Source of the DNA: JBGPLH01 sp041486365 [NCBI: Thermodesulfobacteriota bacterium]
Lineage (GTDB): Bacteria; JAUYMQ01
DNA length: 8,907 nucleotides
Assembly (NCBI GenBank): GCA_041486365.1
Contig: JBGPLH010000117.1
Coordinates: 1-8,907 of the forward strand
Direction of reading: 5' to 3'
In this document: positions 1 through 5,547 of the stretch, one piece after another
How the letters are laid out: each line of letters begins with the position of its first letter
Numbering within the stretch: the stretch's first letter is position 1
Notes under the pieces: generated by a model
What the model saw: the letters and a program-made list of their open reading frames with translations, nothing else
What the model was told of the DNA's origin: nothing
Databases searched by the model: none
Program-made: the position numbers and the translations under genes

Positions 1-431
1 CGGTCCTGGCGGCGGAAGCCGGCGTGAGCGATGAAGCCGTGCTGCTCGCGGCGGTGCTCCACGACACGGTGGAGGACACGGAAACCACCTTCGAGGAGCT
101 GGAGCGGCGGTTCGGGCGGGCGGTCCGCGTCCTCGTGGCCGAGGTGACCGACGACAAGTCCCTGCCGAAGCAGGAAAGGAAGGATCTCCAGATAGCCCAC
201 GCGCGTGCGGCCAGTGCCGGCGCCCGGCAGGTCAAGATCGCCGACAAGATCTGCAATATCCGCGACATCGCCGAAAACCCGCCGGCCGACTGGCCCCTCG
301 ATCGCAAGCGCGAGTATCTGGTGTGGGCGGAGAGGGTCGTCGAGGGGTGCCGCGGAGTCAATCCACGACTGGACGCCGCGTTCGACGGCGCGCTCTCCAA
401 AGCGCGGCGTGTGCTGGGCGTCGAGGAGTGA
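1..431 (+). CDS. Mesh1-type HD-domain (p)ppGpp hydrolase, 5' end cut off by the window
   Basis: Likely a small alarmone hydrolase: a stand-alone metal-dependent HD phosphohydrolase of the RelA/SpoT hydrolase type, which removes the 3' pyrophosphate of (p)ppGpp in the cytoplasm. The reading frame is open from base 3 with family-like sequence ahead of the first available start (GTG at 24), so the true start lies upstream. Visible motifs are the HD pair in LHDTVEDT (bases 60-65, with the ED pair at 72-77) and the second metal aspartate in KIADKICNIRDI (bases 243-245). The two aspartates are 60 residues apart, as I recall for human MESH1 (D62 and D122), and the tail EYLVWAERVVEGCRGVN also resembles MESH1. 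By that alignment about 41 residues, including the first metal histidine, are missing to the left. No synthetase domain follows. Mesh1-type enzymes are also reported to hydrolyse NADPH, so the substrate is not certain. The stop is TGA at 429-431. Confidence 0.88.
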   Translation, partial: VLAAEAGVSDEAVLLAAVLHDTVEDTETTFEELERRFGRAVRVLVAEVTDDKSLPKQERKDLQIAHARAASAGARQVKIADKICNIRDIAENPPADWPLDRKREYLVWAERVVEGCRGVNPRLDAAFDGALSKARRVLGVEE

Positions 432-452
432 CCCGCGCCCGATGAATCGCCG

Positions 453-478
453 GAGGGACACTGCAGATCCGGTCCCTC
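453..478 (+). terminator. Inverted repeat after the HD hydrolase, possible weak terminator
   Basis: GAGGGAC (453-459) and GTCCCTC (472-478) form a perfect 7-bp stem around a 12-base loop. It begins 21 bases after the hydrolase stop, in the 142-bp gap before tag. No run of T follows on either strand, so an intrinsic terminator is only possible. An operator or a chance pairing in GC-rich DNA is equally open. Nothing else recognisable was seen in 432-573. Confidence 0.25.
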
Positions 479-553
479 GCGCGGGAGACGTCAGGTCCGC
501 GAGATCATCGCGCAGCGGCTCTCGATGCGAAGCAACGGGAGCGATGCGCGGAG

Positions 554-560
554 AAGGAGG
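554..560 (+). promoter_or_regulatory. Ribosome binding site for tag
   Basis: AAGGAGG, a complete Shine-Dalgarno core, ends 13 bases before the ATG at 574. Spacing is long, but the site excludes the in-frame ATG at 544, which lies upstream of it. Confidence 0.6.
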
Positions 561-573
561 GCTTGTCGGCCCC

Positions 574-1170
574 ATGAAACCTCTTCGTCGCTGCGGATGG
601 CCCCGCACGGATCTTTCCATCGCCTACCACGACCGCGAGTGGGGCGTGCCCGCCCACGACGATCGGACGCACTTCGAGTTCCTGGTTCTCGAGGGAGCAC
701 AGGCGGGCCTCTCCTGGGAGACGATCCTCGCGAAGCGCGAACGTTACCGGCACGTCTTCGCGGCCTTCGATCCCGTACGCGTGGCCCGCTTCACGCCGGA
801 GCGCATCGGGCGGCTCCTGAAGGACCCCGGGATCGTTCGCAACCGCCTCAAGGTCGAGAGCGCGGTTCGTAACGCGCGGGCCTTCCTCGCGGTCCAGCGG
901 GAGTTCGGCTCCTTCGACACCTGGGTCTGGCGCTTCACCGGAGGGCGCCCGATCGTGAACCGGCGGCGCTCGATCCGGGAGATACCGGCCCGCACTGCCG
1001 TGTCCGACGCGCTGAGCGAAGCCCTGCGCGAGCGCGGCTTCCGATTCGTGGGTTCGACAATCTGCTATGCGCACATGCAGGCCGTCGGTATGGTGAACGA
1101 CCACACGATCGACTGCTTCCGCTACCGGCAGGTGCAGGCGCCCGCGCGCGGGCAACATCCAGGTAACTGA
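574..1170 (+). CDS. tag: DNA-3-methyladenine glycosylase I
   Basis: Base-excision repair enzyme that removes 3-methyladenine from alkylated DNA. The 198-residue length fits the family (E. coli Tag is 187). The zinc site that ties the ends of Tag together is intact: C7 in RCGW, H19 in YHDREWG, and H177 and C181 in DHTIDCF. Their spacing matches the E. coli residues Cys4, His17, His175 and Cys179. The family glutamate is E40 in LEGAQAGLSW, with W48 following in the base pocket. The ATG at 574 was chosen because AAGGAGG lies just upstream and the protein then begins a few residues before the CGW motif. The frame stays open further left (to 205), but that part overlaps the HD gene and looks like noise. 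The GNAT gene starts 19 bases after the stop, so the two are probably co-transcribed. Confidence 0.95.
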   Translation: MKPLRRCGWPRTDLSIAYHDREWGVPAHDDRTHFEFLVLEGAQAGLSWETILAKRERYRHVFAAFDPVRVARFTPERIGRLLKDPGIVRNRLKVESAVRNARAFLAVQREFGSFDTWVWRFTGGRPIVNRRRSIREIPARTAVSDALSEALRERGFRFVGSTICYAHMQAVGMVNDHTIDCFRYRQVQAPARGQHPGN

Positions 1171-1189
1171 TCGCCGGGAGACACGTCCC

Positions 1190-2047
1190 ATGAACGTGAC
1201 GCTTCGGGAAGGCAGGACCGAGGACGCGCAGGCATGCGGCGCCATCGCCTTCGAGGCCTTCAAGGCCGTCGGCGAGGCGCACCGGTTTCCCCCTGATTTT
1301 TCATCGGCCGAAATTGCCACCCGGCTCCTGGAGGGGCTCCTGTCCCATCCCCGCTTCCACGCCATCATCGCCGAGGCGGATGGGCGGATCGTGGGCAGCA
1401 ACTTCGTCGACGAGCGGTCGATGATCGCCGGCATCGGGCCCATCTCGGTCGATCCCGCCCTGCAGAGCAGTTCCATCGGCCGTCGTCTCATGCAGCGCGC
1501 ACTGGATCGCGTCGCAGTGAGGCACTTCGCGGGCGTGCGGCTGGTGCAGGCCGCTTACAACACCCACTCGCTGTCCCTGTATGCGAAGCTCGGCTTCGAC
1601 GCCCGCGACGCCCTGTCGACCCTGCAGGGCCCGCCCCTCGAGATGCACTTCCCGGGATTCGCCGTCCGACCGGCGACCGAGGAGGACCAGGCCGCATGCA
1701 ATCAGCTCTGCCTTCGTGTCCACGGGCACGACCGCAGCGGCGAAGTGCTGGAAGCGATCCACCGGGGAACCGCGCGCCTGGTCGAGCGCCGCGATCGGGT
1801 CACGGGATATGCGACGTCGGTGGGGTGGTCCGGTCACGCCGTCGCGGACACGAACGAGGATCTCAAGGCGCTGATCGCGGACGCCGTGAAGTTCCACGGC
1901 CCCGGCTTCCTCGTCCCCACGCGCAACGGCGAGCTGCTCCGCTGGTGTCTCGCGCACGGACTTCGCCTCGTTCAGCAGATGACGCTCATGGCCATCGGTT
2001 TCTACGAGGAGCCGAAGGGCGCCTGGCTACCCTCGGTGCTCTACTAG
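1190..2047 (+). CDS. Tandem GNAT-family N-acetyltransferase
   Basis: Probable cytoplasmic acetyl-CoA-dependent N-acetyltransferase of 285 residues with two GNAT-like halves. The first half (about 3-150) is typical: VTLREGRTEDAQA at the start, the beta-4 strand GIGPISVDP (81-89), then the acetyl-CoA loop QSSSIGRRLM (92-101), in place of the usual Q/RxxGxG/A, and the YAKLGF motif near the end of the domain. The second half begins near residue 157 (FAVRPATEEDQAA) but shows no clear acetyl-CoA loop, so it is probably catalytically dead and helps with structure or substrate binding. The C-terminal EPKGAWLPSVLY looks conserved in proteins of this layout, from memory. The ATG follows a GGGAG-like site and sits 19 bases after tag. 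The acceptor substrate cannot be predicted. Confidence 0.85.
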   Translation: MNVTLREGRTEDAQACGAIAFEAFKAVGEAHRFPPDFSSAEIATRLLEGLLSHPRFHAIIAEADGRIVGSNFVDERSMIAGIGPISVDPALQSSSIGRRLMQRALDRVAVRHFAGVRLVQAAYNTHSLSLYAKLGFDARDALSTLQGPPLEMHFPGFAVRPATEEDQAACNQLCLRVHGHDRSGEVLEAIHRGTARLVERRDRVTGYATSVGWSGHAVADTNEDLKALIADAVKFHGPGFLVPTRNGELLRWCLAHGLRLVQQMTLMAIGFYEEPKGAWLPSVLY

Positions 2048-2114
2048 CGCGAGCGCGTCACGCGCCGGCGGGACGGCTGCGGCCGCGCCTCCGGACGAAC
2101 CAGGAACAGAAGAG

Positions 2115-3455
2115 ATGACCGATCATCGGGCCCGCGCGCGGGCACTGGCGGATGAAGCGCTTCGGCGGGGAGACGCCGTCGGGTGGTTCGAGACGCTCTA
2201 CCGGGAGGTGGACGGCGACTGGGCACGCATTCCCTGGGCGGATCTGAGTCCGAACCCGCACGTGGCTGAATGGCTCGCCGCGGACCTGGGCGATCGATCG
2301 GCGAGGACCGCGCTGGTGGTCGGGTGCGGTCTCGGAGACGACGCCGAGGCGGTGGCCGCCCGCGGCTATCGCGTGGTTGCCTTCGACGTGGCGCCGACGG
2401 CCATCGAGGGCTGCCGGCGGCGTTACCCGGAGACGCGGGTCGAGTACCGGGTTGCCGATCTCTTCGATCCTCCCTCCGACTGGGCGGGCGGCTTCGATCT
2501 CGTGGTGGAAGTGAACACGCTCCAGGTGCTTCCGGACGCGCGGCGCGTGCAGGCGATGGGACGGATAGCGGACTTCGTGGCGCCGGGAGGAACCCTGCTC
2601 GTGGTGGCGCGGGGTCGCGAGGAGAACGATGAGCCCGGCCGGATGCCCTGGCCCCTCACCCGGCGGGAGCTTCGGGCGTTCGCCGACGCGGGACTCGTGG
2701 AAGGGCGCTTCGAGGATTTCCACGACGATGAGACGCCGCCGGTGCGGCGTTTCCGGGCGACCTGGTGCCGTCCCGGCGAGGGTCGCGCCTCCGTGGATGC
2801 CGGAAGCGGGCGGCGTGGGAAAAGGAACGCGGCCGACAGGAGACCGCGCGAGAGAGATCCCATGGCAGACGACGGAAACGAGGACGCGGCATCCCGGCCC
2901 GTGCTGGAGGTCCCCCCCGAAGCCCGGCGGACCCTGCTCGAAATCGCGCGACGGGCGATCGCGTCGTTCCTCGACAGGGGCGAGATCCCGCCCTGGCGCA
3001 CCGAATCGCCCGAGCTGCTCCAGCCGCGCGCGACGTTCGTCACGCTGTGGCGGCGCGAGGTGGACGAGCTGCGCGGCTGCCGGGGCGAGCCCTTCGCACG
3101 GCGGCCGCTGATCGAGTCCGTGGTGCACATGGCCATCGCGTCGGCCACGGACGATCCGCGGTTCCCGCCCGTGACCATCGAAGAAGTCCCCGGCCTGCGA
3201 ATAGGTATCAGCGCGCTCACGCCCATCGCGCCCATTCGGCCCGAGGAGATCGAGGTCGGACGTCACGGGCTCCTGATCGTCCGCGGCCGCGATGCGGGAT
3301 TGCTCCTCCCGGAGGTTCCGGCGCGGTATGGATGGAGCCGGAAGGAGTTCCTGAGCGGGATCTGCGAAAAGGCCGGCCTGCCGGAAGGCGCGTGGCAGGC
3401 CATGGGCGTTGAGTTGTACGGCTTCGAGACGGAGGAGTGGTCGGAGGAAGGCTGA
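2115..3455 (+). CDS. Class I SAM methyltransferase fused in frame to an AMMECR1 domain
   Basis: 446 residues in two family-length halves. Residues 1-217 form a Rossmann methyltransferase of the TPMT-like kind: WFETLYREVDGDWARIPW (24-41), SAM motif I VVGCGLGDD (68-76), acidic D91 in VAFDVAP, then VADLF (113-117) and FDLVVE (127-132). Residues 250-446 form an AMMECR1 domain: RGCRG (320-324), DPRFPP (347-352), GISALTP, GRHGLL (382-387), LLLPEV, and KEFL/KAGLP. Between them is a roughly 32-residue, Arg- and charge-rich linker containing AGG/AGA codons that are unusual here. An in-frame ATG at 2862 (M250) would give a 197-residue stand-alone AMMECR1 protein, and GAGAGAG precedes it. It is either a true fusion or two genes without an intervening stop. 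The start ATG has AGGAA 8 bases upstream. The methyl acceptor is unknown. AMMECR1 often travels with MEMO1 and a radical-SAM protein (AmmeMemoRadiSam), but neither is here. Confidence 0.85.
   Translation: MTDHRARARALADEALRRGDAVGWFETLYREVDGDWARIPWADLSPNPHVAEWLAADLGDRSARTALVVGCGLGDDAEAVAARGYRVVAFDVAPTAIEGCRRRYPETRVEYRVADLFDPPSDWAGGFDLVVEVNTLQVLPDARRVQAMGRIADFVAPGGTLLVVARGREENDEPGRMPWPLTRRELRAFADAGLVEGRFEDFHDDETPPVRRFRATWCRPGEGRASVDAGSGRRGKRNAADRRPRERDPMADDGNEDAASRPVLEVPPEARRTLLEIARRAIASFLDRGEIPPWRTESPELLQPRATFVTLWRREVDELRGCRGEPFARRPLIESVVHMAIASATDDPRFPPVTIEEVPGLRIGISALTPIAPIRPEEIEVGRHGLLIVRGRDAGLLLPEVPARYGWSRKEFLSGICEKAGLPEGAWQAMGVELYGFETEEWSEEG
2862..3455 (+). other. AMMECR1 domain with possible internal translation start
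   Basis: Alternative reading of the second half of the methyltransferase-AMMECR1 ORF. The ATG at 2862 is in frame and preceded by GAGAGAG at 2850-2856, five bases away. Starting there gives 197 residues, the usual size of a bacterial AMMECR1 protein, with the core complete. The molecular activity of AMMECR1 proteins is not established. The sequence alone cannot decide whether this start is used. Confidence 0.4.
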
Positions 3456-3463
3456 CGACAAAA

Positions 3464-3486
3464 CGCCCGGAGACTACCTCCGGGCG
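3464..3486 (-). terminator. Intrinsic terminator overlapping the end of the L,D-transpeptidase gene
   Basis: CGCCCGGAG (3464-3472) pairs perfectly with CTCCGGGCG (3478-3486): a 9-bp GC-rich stem with a 5-base loop. Read on the - strand the hairpin is followed by TTTTGT (3463-3458), a short T tract. The - strand gene's stop codon TAG (3476-3474) lies in the loop and its last codons form the 5' arm. On the + strand the hairpin follows the AMMECR1 stop by 8 bases but has only GTTG after it, so termination in that direction would be weaker. Confidence 0.8.
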
Positions 3487-4205
3487 GTTGCGTAGGCGGG
3501 GCAGGCGCCCAGCATCCTGGAAGTGCGAAGCCAGTCGTCGTCGGGGTAGTAGGCGAAGACGAGCGACCCGCCCTTGATGTGATCGATCACGCGGCAGGCC
3601 ACCTGCGGGGCCAGCGCCGGACAGCCCCAGCTCAGGCCCAGCCGGCCCTTCCGGCGCGCGAACTCCTCGCTCGCATACGCGGCCGCGTGGATGACGATGT
3701 TGCGCTCGTAGGCGAGGTCGTTGATCCCGGGCTCCAGGCCGTGCAGCCGGAGCGAATAGCCGTGCCGGCCGTTGTAGGTGTCGCCCGTCAGGAAGAGGCC
3801 GAGGCTGGACGCCCGGCTGCCGGGATCGTTGGAGAACCGCGTCGGCACCCTGCCCCCGCTCCCCGCCCCGTGCGCCACGAGCTCCTCGAAGAGCAACCGT
3901 TTCCGGCGCAGATCGAAGACCCACATCCGGGGCTCGGTGGAGGGACGGGAGTAGTCGATCACCGTGAGGGTGTCGCCTTCGCCGATCCCCCGGCTCCGGG
4001 CGCAGGAGGCGGCGTCGAGCGCCAGCCGAAGGACCTTCGGATCAAGCTCCGGCGCATCGGCCGCGAGCGCCATCAGGGCGGACACGCCCCGCGGCGTCTC
4101 CGCGCCGGACGACCCCGCGGAACGGGGCATAGCGAAGAAGGATGCCAGAAGGGCGAGTGCGAGAACCCTTGCTCCGGCGGTGATCCTCGGGCGATGCGAT
4201 CTCAC
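3474..4205 (-). CDS. Secreted murein L,D-transpeptidase, YkuD_2 family
   Basis: Envelope protein of 243 residues, probably a cysteine L,D-transpeptidase or carboxypeptidase acting on peptidoglycan stem peptides. The N terminus looks like a signal peptide: basic RSHRPR, hydrophobic VLALALLASFFA (14-25), then a small-residue cleavage region near 28-35. The catalytic part shows the YkuD_2 hallmarks: VAHGAGSGG, TRFSNDPGSRASSLG, GYSLRLHGLEPGIND, IVIHAAAY with H173, and SWGCPAL with the nucleophile C195. The start is GTG: it gives a full signal peptide and is preceded by GGAGAGG with 7-base spacing. The frame is open further upstream to 4673 but that part is not protein-like. The next ATG (residue 26) would remove the signal peptide. 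It is a single gene, convergent with the methyltransferase-AMMECR1 gene, with its own terminator. Confidence 0.9.
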   Translation of the reverse strand: MRSHRPRITAGARVLALALLASFFAMPRSAGSSGAETPRGVSALMALAADAPELDPKVLRLALDAASCARSRGIGEGDTLTVIDYSRPSTEPRMWVFDLRRKRLLFEELVAHGAGSGGRVPTRFSNDPGSRASSLGLFLTGDTYNGRHGYSLRLHGLEPGINDLAYERNIVIHAAAYASEEFARRKGRLGLSWGCPALAPQVACRVIDHIKGGSLVFAYYPDDDWLRTSRMLGACPAYATARR

Positions 4206-4212
4206 GGCCCCC

Positions 4213-4219
4213 CCTCTCC
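4213..4219 (-). promoter_or_regulatory. Ribosome binding site deciding the GTG start of the L,D-transpeptidase
   Basis: On the - strand GGAGAGG precedes the GTG at 4205-4203 with 7 bases between. It supports a non-ATG start that keeps the signal peptide. Confidence 0.6.
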
Positions 4220-4364
4220 GATCTTGTCGGCCCCTCTGCGGTGGGACCTGAGGTGCGTCTCGCGCCGCCCGGAGCGTGGGCCACGATGAGATGGATCCGG
4301 ATTGCCGGGAAGAATCGGGTCCGGTCGCGCCCCCTGCGCCGAACCGGGTCGAATGGGGACGTCC

Positions 4365-4396
4365 CTCATACCACAGTCCGGGATGCGGCGCCACAA
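4365..4396 (-). promoter_or_regulatory. Weak candidate promoter for the L,D-transpeptidase
   Basis: On the - strand TGGTATGAG (4373-4365) resembles an extended -10 (TGn followed by TATGAG, 4 of 6 matches). A TTGTGG at 4396-4391 is a poor -35 with a 20-base spacer. The leader would be about 150 bases. Offered only because nothing better was seen. Confidence 0.2.
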
Positions 4397-4603
4397 ACCA
4401 GGAGCCGATCGCGCACACGCGGCGCGCGATCCGCCCGACCCGGATGCGCGGGTCACGCCTGTTGAAAAGCTTGCGCGCGTCGCAGTCGCCCGAAAGAGCA
4501 CGCTTTCGCCCGGTGCGACGCAGGGCGGAGCGCAGTCTGTGCGACAACGGGGACCCGGTCAGGGATAGGCATCGAAACCCCGGCGCCCGCGTCCGCGAGG
4601 CCG

Positions 4604-4633
4604 CTGGCAAGGCGCCGAACGATCGCTTAGGTT
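4604..4633 (+). promoter_or_regulatory. Likely promoter of the CBS-thioesterase block
   Basis: CTGGCA (4604-4609, 4 of 6 to TTGACA) is followed after 18 bases by TAGGTT (4628-4633), which keeps the key T-A and final T of a -10 box. Transcription would start near 4640, about 48 bases before the CBS start codon. The same -10 hexamer recurs before the cupin gene at 8505. Confidence 0.45.
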
Positions 4634-4687
4634 GGGTTCCCCCCGAGGGCGCCCGGGGCAGAACCGCGGCCATCAGGCGGGGTCGGA

Positions 4688-5110
4688 ATGAACATCAAGG
4701 TGAAGGATCTCATGTCGGGACGGGTCGTTCTCGCGCGGCCGCACGATACGGTGGAGCATCTGCGCGGCGTGATCAAGCGAAACCGCATTCACGCCATTCC
4801 CGTGGTGGACGCCGACGGCGCGCCGGCGGGCATGGTCTCGAGCGCGGACCTCGCGGACGATCTGAAGGCGGGGACGCCCGTGAGCGGGGTCATGACGGAG
4901 AAGGTGTACGTCGTTCCCCAGTACGAGGACGTCGCCATCGCGGCGCGGATGATGCGCAATCATCGGATTCACCATCTCGTCGTCACCCACGAGAAGCAGG
5001 TCGTCGGCATCCTGAGCTCGCTCGATCTCCTGAAGCTCGTCGAGGATCACCGCTTCGCCATGAAGGGAGCGCCCACCGCGTCTTCACGCAAGAGTGCGAA
5101 GCGGCAGTAG
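4688..5110 (+). CDS. Tandem CBS-domain protein
   Basis: 140-residue cytoplasmic protein made almost wholly of two CBS repeats. The first is at about 5-60 (VKDLMSGRVVLARPHDTVEHL, then IHAIPVVDADG and GMVSSADL). The second is at about 65-120 (VSGVMTEKVYVVPQYEDVAIAARMM, then IHHLVVTHEKQVVGILSSLDLL). Each has the usual pattern of a DxM/VMT opening, a central IPVV- or LVV-type strand and a closing GhlSxxDL. Such pairs normally bind adenine nucleotides and act as energy or SAM sensors, but the ligand here is not predictable. The Lys/Arg/Ser tail (from about 125) is probably disordered. No enzyme domain is attached. It is first in a probable operon: its stop overlaps the ribosome binding site of the thioesterase gene. 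Its own ribosome binding site is weak (GG-rich). Confidence 0.9.
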   Translation: MNIKVKDLMSGRVVLARPHDTVEHLRGVIKRNRIHAIPVVDADGAPAGMVSSADLADDLKAGTPVSGVMTEKVYVVPQYEDVAIAARMMRNHRIHHLVVTHEKQVVGILSSLDLLKLVEDHRFAMKGAPTASSRKSAKRQ

Positions 5111-5113
5111 GAG
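5109..5113 (+). promoter_or_regulatory. Ribosome binding site fixing the GTG start of the thioesterase
   Basis: AGGAG begins inside the TAG stop of the CBS gene and ends 8 bases before GTG at 5122. This suggests translational coupling and excludes the long upstream extension of the same frame. Confidence 0.65.
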
Positions 5114-5121
5114 CAGGCATC

Positions 5122-5547
5122 GTGCATGACACGCTGAAGCCGGGCATCACCCACGCGCTCACGTTCCGCGTCCCGGAGACCAAGACGGTCGCGGCGCTCT
5201 ACACGGAGTCCCCCGAGTTCCAGCAGATGCCCAAGGTGTTCGCCACCGGCTTCATGGTGGGGCTCATCGAGTGGGCGTGCGTGCAGGCCATCAACCCCCA
5301 CCTCGACTGGCCCGACGAGCAGACCGTCGGCACGCATGTGAACCTCACCCACACGGCCGCGACGCCGCCCGGGATGGCGGTGACCGTCACGGTGAGCCTC
5401 GCGCGGGTCGAGGGACGCAAGCTCGTGTTCCACGTTTCGGCCCGTGACGAGGTCGATGCGATCACCGAGGGGACCCACGAGCGGTTCGTGATCGACGCGA
5501 AGCGCTTCAACGCCCGTGTCGCGGACAAGGCGCGGAAGAATCGGTGA
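5122..5547 (+). CDS. Hot-dog thioesterase, FlK (fluoroacetyl-CoA thioesterase)-like
   Basis: 141-residue single hot-dog protein, probably hydrolysing a small acyl-CoA in the cytoplasm. Family features are KVFATGFMVGLIEWAC (38-53), TVGTHVNLTHTAATPPGM (68-85), and VEGRKLVFHVSARDEVDAITEGTHER towards the end. The catalytic residues known for Streptomyces FlK (Thr42, Glu50, His76) have counterparts at T42, E50 and H77, which is a good match in order and spacing. Most FlK-like bacterial proteins are not shown to act on fluoroacetyl-CoA, so a general short-chain acyl-CoA or toxic thioester role is safer. The GTG start has a good AGGAG site. The frame remains open far upstream (to 4276), but that portion runs through the CBS gene and is not protein-like. 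Its TGA overlaps the GTG of the next gene. Confidence 0.85.
   Translation: MHDTLKPGITHALTFRVPETKTVAALYTESPEFQQMPKVFATGFMVGLIEWACVQAINPHLDWPDEQTVGTHVNLTHTAATPPGMAVTVTVSLARVEGRKLVFHVSARDEVDAITEGTHERFVIDAKRFNARVADKARKNR

Larger units (their letters stand above)
4206..4687. other. Divergent intergenic region, about 480 bp
   Basis: Largest gene-free interval, between the - strand L,D-transpeptidase and the + strand CBS gene. Open frames cross it on both strands, but their translations are Arg/Pro/Gly/Ser-rich with no recognisable domain, and most lack a ribosome binding site. It contains a 6-bp stem GACCCG/CGGGTC (4437-4442 with 4449-4454, 6-base loop) and candidate promoters on both strands. No tRNA or riboswitch was recognised. 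Confidence 0.6.

Noticed and set aside
205-573. N-terminal extension of tag
   Set aside because: It overlaps the HD hydrolase in another frame and precedes a strong ribosome binding site. Tag proteins begin just before the CGW motif.
505-1491. 328-residue - strand frame over tag and GNAT
   Set aside because: Antisense shadow of two well-supported genes.
2058-3461. 467-residue open frame on the - strand opposite the methyltransferase-AMMECR1 gene
   Set aside because: It mirrors a strongly coding + strand and has no recognisable domain.
4437-4454. GACCCG/CGGGTC stem as a terminator
   Set aside because: Only 6 bp, no T tract, and no gene ends nearby.
4206-4673. N-terminal extension of the L,D-transpeptidase frame
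   Set aside because: The extension would bury the signal peptide and is not protein-like. GTG at 4205 has its own ribosome binding site.
4276-5121. Long N-terminal extension of the thioesterase frame
   Set aside because: It runs across the intergenic region and the CBS gene, is Arg/Gly-rich without a domain, and a good ribosome binding site marks GTG at 5122.
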